Shown piece by piece: positions 6,501 through 9,909 of a stretch of DNA of 9,909 nt. The position numbers were made by a program, and so were the translations under genes. Below the pieces are notes generated by a model. That model was not told the origin of the DNA. It worked only from the letters and a program-made list of their open reading frames with translations, and did not search any database. Origin of the DNA: Spirochaeta sp. (GTDB taxonomy: Bacteria > Spirochaetota > Spirochaetia > DSM-2461). Position 1 is the first letter of the stretch; every line of letters starts with the position of its first letter. The stretch lies in NCBI GenBank assembly GCA_030592625.1, contig JAUVIY010000075.1:1-9909 (forward strand), in the 5' to 3' direction.

Positions 6501-9035
6501 ACCCTGGCGTTCTCATCCGACGGAAGACATATCGCCACCGGATCATACGACGGGACGGTACGGTGTTGGGACCCGACGACAGGAGAGACCTTATGGATCA
6601 ATGATCCGTTTACCATTACAACTCAAGCGAATATGGGTCCCTCAAGGGACTGGGGTATCATCACTTCCCTGGCGTTCTCCCGGGACGGTTGCCTCCTGGC
6701 CGTCGGATCCTCCGACCGCAGTATACGACTCCTCGACAGCTCACATGGGAATATCGAAAGTGTCCTGGGTGGAAAACTGCTGAATGCTGAGACCCTGGCC
6801 TCCTCTCCCGACGGACGATACTTCCTGGTCGGTTCCGGTAGTCGAGTGGAACTCCGGGAACTGGCAACCGGTCGATTACGCCGTGGGTATAATATCAATC
6901 CTCCCGGAAGAGGCATCGCAGCGGACTTCTCACCGGACGGAAGGCATTTTGTTATCGGAACCCTGGTGCTCGCTTCGAATTCCGAATCTTCGAATTTCAT
7001 TCCCACCCTGATTATCATGGATCTCCAGTCCAGCGATGTCATTCGGATTCAGGATGGCCATCAGAAAACCATCGAATCGGTGTCGTACACCCGGGATGGT
7101 CGGCGTATCATCTCCGCCTCCGATGATGCGGTGGTTATCCGTGAAGCCGCGACGGGGAGAATCTTGATGTCTTTCGGTGGAGATGGAGGTATAACCGCCC
7201 TTTCCGACGACGGGCGATTCCTGGCGACGGCATCTCAGTCCGGCGGGAGCATCGGTCTACGTAACCCGGAGTCAGGTGCGCTTATACAATCGCTGGATGT
7301 TCCCTGTGACGGCGATAATGAAATTGAAGCGTTCCTGTTCGGCGGAGCACAAACTCTTTCCTTCTCCCGAAACGGCCGTTTTCTCATTGCGGGCACCGGG
7401 CACGGATACCTCCGAACCTGGGACACCGAAAGTGGCGAACTCATCTCCCGGTACAACAGGCATTCACACCCTGTGGAATCCGTCTCCCACTCCCATAACG
7501 GACATTTCTTCGCATCCGGAGATTCCGCCGGAATCGTCAAGCTCTGGGACACAGGAACCGGCGAACTCCTGGTAACGATGAACGGGCATGTGAACTCGAT
7601 CAGATCCGTCCGCTTCCTACCGGGGGATGAGATTCTCCTGACCGGTTCCCGGGACTCCACCGTCAAGGCATGGCGGATACCCGACGGGAAACTCCTGTAC
7701 TCCACCATCAGCGACGGTTCCGGGAACACCCTGACATGGACCCCCGACGGTTACTTCGGAGGCTCCGAAATCCTGGCCCGGGACAAGGTGCACATCGTCG
7801 ATGGACTGAGCACATACTCCATCGATCAGTTCTTCGAAGCGTTCAATCGACCCGACGTCATCAGGGCCCGGATGGCCGGCGATGATACCGCGATGTCGGG
7901 AACCCGGCTCTTCGATACCATCGCACCGCCACCGGAGTTACTTCTTGAGGGCCGAACTCCGGATGGAAGGTTCGTCGGCTCGCCCGAAGAAATCTCCATC
8001 ATGGACGGAACGGCGACCATCCGGGTTCTCGCCAACGATATGGGCGGCGGGATCGAAGAAATCCGGATTTTTCACAACGGCTCCCGAATTGTCTACGATT
8101 CCCGGAATATCGGGGTCCGTACCGAAACGGGATCGATGCGGGAATACACCGTTTCCCTCGTTTCCGGTGAGAATACCTTCAAAGCGGTGGGATTCACCCC
8201 GAGCCGCATTCAGAGCATACCGGCCTCATTAACCATTCGGAATGACGATTCCACCGCCGATGCACCGGAATTATGGGCCGTATCGGTAGGTATCAACAGT
8301 TACCGGAACAGCCGCTACAACCTGAACTATGCCATTAGCGACGCAAGCGGATTTCTCAACACGATCAAAGAGGCCGGAAATGGCCTGTACTCGGACATTC
8401 ACGATTTCCTGATCGTCGATGAGGAAGCCACCCGGGACGGAATCATCTCCGCGATAGAGAAGGTCCGAGATGAATCCGACCCGGAAGATGTATTCATGTT
8501 CTTCTATGCCGGACATGGAATCGCCATGGAAACGGAAATGGGTGGACGCTCGGAATTTTTCTTCATCCCCACCGAAGTCACCCAGATGACGGATATCAAC
8601 ATGCTGGATGAATCCGGGATTTCCGGCCCCGAGTTCGAGAATATGGTGAGCACCATCCCGGCCCGTAAACAGCTGCTGGTGTTGGATGCCTGCAATTCCG
8701 GTGCCATAAACGCCGCCTTCGGCATCCGGGGAGCGGCCGAGGAGATTGCCCTGGCAAGGCTCGGACGAGCCACCGGTTCGGCACTCATCGCCGCCAGCAG
8801 GGACGATCAGTTCGCCCAGGAGTTCGCCGAGCTGGGGCAGGGAGCCCTCACCAAAGCTCTGTTGGACGGCCTTGAAGGGGATGCCGCCCAGGCCGGAGGA
8901 GAAATTACCGCGGGGAGCCTGAAGAGTTACGTCGAAACGACACTGCCCGTCATCACCGAACAGTATCTCGGAACGGCACAATACCCCACGGGTTTCATCT
9001 TCGGACAGGATTTCCCCATCGGTCTAAGTCGCTGA
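3591..9035 (+). CDS. Exported WD40-repeat caspase-like protease (peptidase C14 domain)
   Basis: The product has 1814 residues. Residues 1-25 are a Sec signal peptide (hydrophobic 9-23, likely cut after SVSG), so it is exported. WD40 unit 1 starts at about residue 62 and has 14 repeats by eye (HxxxVxxVxFSPDGxxLxxGSxDxTVRLWDxxTG type), ending in a linker at 654-695. Residues 696-751 match nothing I know. Unit 2 (752-1380) has 14 more repeats and an equivalent linker at 1382-1423. A beta-rich Ig-like segment spans about 1445-1552. The caspase-like domain (1558-1810) opens with LWAVSVGINSYRNSRYNLNY. Its catalytic His1642 lies in FFYAGHG and Cys1701 in LVLDACNSG, 59 residues later, followed by the family's ALIAASRDDQFAQE and GALTKALLDGL strands. 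Both catalytic residues are present, so it should be active. WD40 propellers bind proteins. Target and trigger are unknown; the export signal argues for an envelope role. The ATG overlaps the FecR stop and has no separate ribosome site. Confidence 0.95.
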   Translation: MNGNRTFSSLLAFAIITMFTISVSGFEYTADTGKIEHRAAEFSAWSRSTITGNPEIRIDHPHLGPICAASFSPDGRLLATGSYDQTLKLRDVSTGAVIQTYRGHEGAVISVELSPDGRHIISGSADSTVVVWNTVSGESLMVFEGHDDEVRAVRYSPDGRIITSAAIDGTIRFWNAETGRCLHTIDGLTDPPQNLVYSADGRFIASGHEYGSVRLWDAKTYHLIREWDGSDEWIGSMSFSADSRIIAVNTGSGGIRLYETESGSTVGTVDGQKSIFTPDGQYLATSFGSDLYLRDNATGRIMEKLRGHTDRVVTLNCSPDGRYISSISEDNTLRIWDTSSQGTPVRIFGGYNFPRVPISVKFSPDGRSFAFSERGGLLEYGIIGIRDAASGILLRYYPEEISGRSTIDYTPDSCFLLTGWHNKNTLRIRDAITGELQMELEGHHFSISPDGRTLASGSGKVIRLYDRPTGDLLKIIEGHAEAILCLDFSPDNRILASGSMDGSVRLWNTETGRLIRTIDGGSPPIWSLAFSSDGRSLAFSSGGREIQIRDTDTGEIVQLFNGHIDRVTDLAFANSDHHLISSSYDGTVMIWDTGSGTHLRTLNGHTGSVGSLSVSPDGRYVVSASSDSTIKLWALQDGELLYTSVTGRDGSSLTWTPEGYFHGDQSLAMERVFLVDGLSSRRLGEDYGKYHRPDIVLARVNRQDIETLEGYTPDRDAIAVLGLQTEEHASDFESWAKDLPGDDPSINVALPHTNHIESLSFSPNGQFIVSASSDSSVRIWDTATGALVHRIDEMADSVGFTADGKHIVTSAMNDEPIKSWNLESGLLYRSTGDQSGGKTAVAMGFDGRHVVTASNDGSIRLWNTGTGELMRTIREPQGHIDYLAVSPDGSRIATATNKLMERGVHVWDSTSGEQLGSYGFSSYRPGVLCLAISPDGRYFAVATEDKVIRIRDMRSGRTVSTLRGHTDFVVTLAFSSDGRHIATGSYDGTVRCWDPTTGETLWINDPFTITTQANMGPSRDWGIITSLAFSRDGCLLAVGSSDRSIRLLDSSHGNIESVLGGKLLNAETLASSPDGRYFLVGSGSRVELRELATGRLRRGYNINPPGRGIAADFSPDGRHFVIGTLVLASNSESSNFIPTLIIMDLQSSDVIRIQDGHQKTIESVSYTRDGRRIISASDDAVVIREAATGRILMSFGGDGGITALSDDGRFLATASQSGGSIGLRNPESGALIQSLDVPCDGDNEIEAFLFGGAQTLSFSRNGRFLIAGTGHGYLRTWDTESGELISRYNRHSHPVESVSHSHNGHFFASGDSAGIVKLWDTGTGELLVTMNGHVNSIRSVRFLPGDEILLTGSRDSTVKAWRIPDGKLLYSTISDGSGNTLTWTPDGYFGGSEILARDKVHIVDGLSTYSIDQFFEAFNRPDVIRARMAGDDTAMSGTRLFDTIAPPPELLLEGRTPDGRFVGSPEEISIMDGTATIRVLANDMGGGIEEIRIFHNGSRIVYDSRNIGVRTETGSMREYTVSLVSGENTFKAVGFTPSRIQSIPASLTIRNDDSTADAPELWAVSVGINSYRNSRYNLNYAISDASGFLNTIKEAGNGLYSDIHDFLIVDEEATRDGIISAIEKVRDESDPEDVFMFFYAGHGIAMETEMGGRSEFFFIPTEVTQMTDINMLDESGISGPEFENMVSTIPARKQLLVLDACNSGAINAAFGIRGAAEEIALARLGRATGSALIAASRDDQFAQEFAELGQGALTKALLDGLEGDAAQAGGEITAGSLKSYVETTLPVITEQYLGTAQYPTGFIFGQDFPIGLSR
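3774..5675 (+). repeat. Internal duplication unit A: 14 WD40 repeats plus TWTP...RPD linker
   Basis: Residues 62-695 of the WD40-caspase protein. Fourteen repeats are followed by linker 1 (5550-5675): TWTPEGYF, VDGLS, then RPDI. The unit aligns with unit B as a whole, in repeat number and in the order of its end elements. Individual repeats have diverged, with several degenerate blades (about the sixth, eighth and ninth), so the duplication is old. Confidence 0.7.
5844..7859 (+). repeat. Internal duplication unit B: 14 WD40 repeats plus TWTP...RPD linker
   Basis: Residues 752-1423. Fourteen repeats are followed by linker 2 (7734-7859): TWTPDGYF, VDGLS, then RPDV. Linkers 1 and 2 are both 42 residues long, align without a gap, share 19 identical positions and lie exactly 728 residues apart. 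Linker 2 keeps the fuller S-I-D-Q-F-F-E-A-F-N-R-P-D form that I associate with the join between WD40 and caspase parts in such proteins. Confidence 0.7.
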
Positions 9036-9052
9036 TCGAATTGATGTTCCTG

Positions 9053-9077
9053 TTGAAAAAATGACCTCTGGCGCCCT
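9053..9077 (+). repeat. Dispersed short intergenic repeat, copy 2
   Basis: TTGAA-AAA-ATGACCTCTGGCGCCCT matches copy 1 at 701-724 except for the two or three bases after TTGAA. It begins 18 bases after the caspase gene's stop and ends 48 bases before the acetyltransferase start. The 10-base palindrome TTAAGCTTAA overlaps its last base. No hairpin followed by a T-run, and therefore no convincing terminator, is visible in this gap. Confidence 0.6.
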
Positions 9078-9125
9078 TAAGCTTAATACCTTCCCCGCTC
9101 CACGATCCCGTGATAGCTTATATTC

Positions 9126-9909
9126 ATGATCTACAGACCCTACGATCCGAAAAAAGATGAAAAGGCCGCTATCCGAATCTGGCGGGAGTGCGGCTGGCAC
9201 GATCTGAAGAAAAGCAAGAAGACTCTCGAGGTATTCAGGAATTTCCTCGGTTGCGGAACGGCTGATGTTGCGGAATTCGAGGGTGAAGCCGAGTGCCTGG
9301 TCACCACACATCGGGGGAGCATCGGTCTGCTGAAAACAGAGCTTCCTTTTCGGGCCGTCACCTGCGTTACCGTCGGCCGGCTGCTGCGCCGACAGGGTTC
9401 CGCCGGAAAACTCACCGCTCGGGCCGTGATGAAAGCCGCTGTTGATGGTGATGCCGTTGCCGGCCTGGGGGTTTTCGACCAGGGATTCTACGACAAGCTC
9501 GGCTTCGGTAATTTCCCGTACATTCATACGGTCGCCCTGGATCCCCTGAGCCTGGATGTGCCCCGCCTGAAGCGTCCGCCGGTCAGGTTGACGGCTAAGG
9601 ACATCCCCCGGATAACCGCCAATATCGCCGAACGTCATTTTCATCACGGACTGGTGAAAATCACCCTTGACGGCTTTTGGGACATGGTGGTGTCCGAGTC
9701 CGAGGAAGGATTCGGTCTGGGTTTCGAAGATGAAATGGGCAGGCTCTCCCATCACTTTTGGGCCAAACCCAAGGGTGAGAGCGGTCCATACGATATCTGG
9801 TGGATGGTGTACCGGGATTACGAGGGGCTCATCGAGCTTTTATCCCTGCTGAAAAACCTCGGCGATCAGGTGAATACCTTCAAACTGCGGGAGCCATGGG
9901 GTATTCAGA
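9126..9909 (+). CDS. Eis-like GNAT N-acetyltransferase, partial (runs off right edge)
   Basis: The frame is open from ATG 9126 to the window end, giving 261 residues and no stop. The N-terminus MIYRPYDPKKDEKAAIRIWR is the usual first strand and helix of a GNAT domain. Strand 4 and the acetyl-CoA pyrophosphate loop are AVTCVTVGRLLRRQGSAGKL (77-96), with the R-x-x-G-x-A motif at 88-93. FYDKLGFG (121-128) is the conserved late GNAT motif. Residues from about 150 begin a second GNAT-like domain; WWMVYRDYEGLIELLSLLKN (225-244) followed by DQVNTFKLREPW resembles the middle domain of Eis-type enzymes. The C-terminal sterol-carrier-like domain would lie past the edge; intact members have roughly 400 residues. 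Such enzymes move an acetyl group from acetyl-CoA to an amine, in the cytoplasm; the substrate cannot be read from sequence. There is no clear Shine-Dalgarno before the ATG. It follows the caspase gene by 90 bases on the same strand but has no obvious functional tie to it. Confidence 0.85.
   Translation, partial: MIYRPYDPKKDEKAAIRIWRECGWHDLKKSKKTLEVFRNFLGCGTADVAEFEGEAECLVTTHRGSIGLLKTELPFRAVTCVTVGRLLRRQGSAGKLTARAVMKAAVDGDAVAGLGVFDQGFYDKLGFGNFPYIHTVALDPLSLDVPRLKRPPVRLTAKDIPRITANIAERHFHHGLVKITLDGFWDMVVSESEEGFGLGFEDEMGRLSHHFWAKPKGESGPYDIWWMVYRDYEGLIELLSLLKNLGDQVNTFKLREPWGIQ

Noticed and set aside
8271..8981. Long minus-strand open frame (236 codons) opposite the caspase domain
   Set aside because: It lies fully opposite the conserved caspase motifs and has no recognisable domain or ribosome site. 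It is a mirror of the plus-strand codon pattern.
3591..9035. Idea that the WD40-caspase is a cytoplasmic anti-phage suicide effector
   Set aside because: The N-terminal signal peptide and the coupled periplasmic FecR protein argue for an envelope location. No nucleotide-sensing, gasdermin or other defence partner is in the window.
9077..9086. Palindrome TTAAGCTTAA after the caspase gene
   Set aside because: Ten bases with no loop is too short for a terminator, and palindromes of this size occur by chance.
9024..9755. Minus-strand open frame of 243 codons at the right end
   Set aside because: The opposite strand encodes a clear GNAT enzyme over the same bases. The antisense product has no family features.

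Overview
The window looks like a piece of a chromosome from a diderm (Gram-negative type) environmental bacterium. Most coding DNA is moderately GC-rich. Four of its products carry export signals: two probable lipoproteins and two proteins with Sec signal peptides. The relaxed lipobox of the ankyrin protein (F-N-S-C), together with the mix of FecR, WD40-caspase and ankyrin proteins, fits a spirochaete or a similar bacterium. That placement is inference; there is no rRNA or other marker gene to settle it.

Layout, left to right. (1) Positions 1-687, minus strand: the N-terminal 229 residues of a lipoprotein that runs off the left edge. (2) Positions 690-1505: a decayed stretch. On the minus strand lies the C-terminal ligand-binding half of a TetR-family regulator, broken by a TAG stop and lacking its DNA-binding domain. 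Facing away from it on the plus strand is a short two-helix membrane protein that also looks truncated or frameshifted. (3) Positions 1580-2749, minus strand: an AT-rich gene for an exported ankyrin-repeat protein. (4) Positions 2821-9035, plus strand: a promoter and a two-gene operon. The first gene encodes a secreted FecR-domain protein with a short helical C-terminus. It overlaps by 4 bases (ATGA) a 1814-residue exported protein with 28 WD40-like repeats and a C-terminal caspase-like (peptidase C14) domain whose His/Cys dyad is intact. (5) Positions 9126-9909, plus strand: the first 261 residues of an Eis-like GNAT acetyltransferase, cut by the right edge.

The centrepiece is the FecR / WD40-caspase operon. 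By eye, the WD40 region is two units of exactly 14 repeats, each enough for two seven-bladed propellers. Each unit ends in the same 42-residue linker (TWTPxGYF ... RPD), and the two linkers are exactly 728 residues apart with no gap between their motifs. This suggests duplication of a whole sensor-plus-linker module, with a caspase kept only at the end. Because both operon products carry signal peptides, the system probably acts in the cell envelope and not as a cytoplasmic suicide protease.

A short dispersed repeat, TTGAA-N2/3-ATGACCTCTGGCGCCCT, occurs in the gap before the left-hand lipoprotein and again in the gap between the caspase gene and the acetyltransferase gene. No tRNA, rRNA, CRISPR array or insertion sequence was seen.
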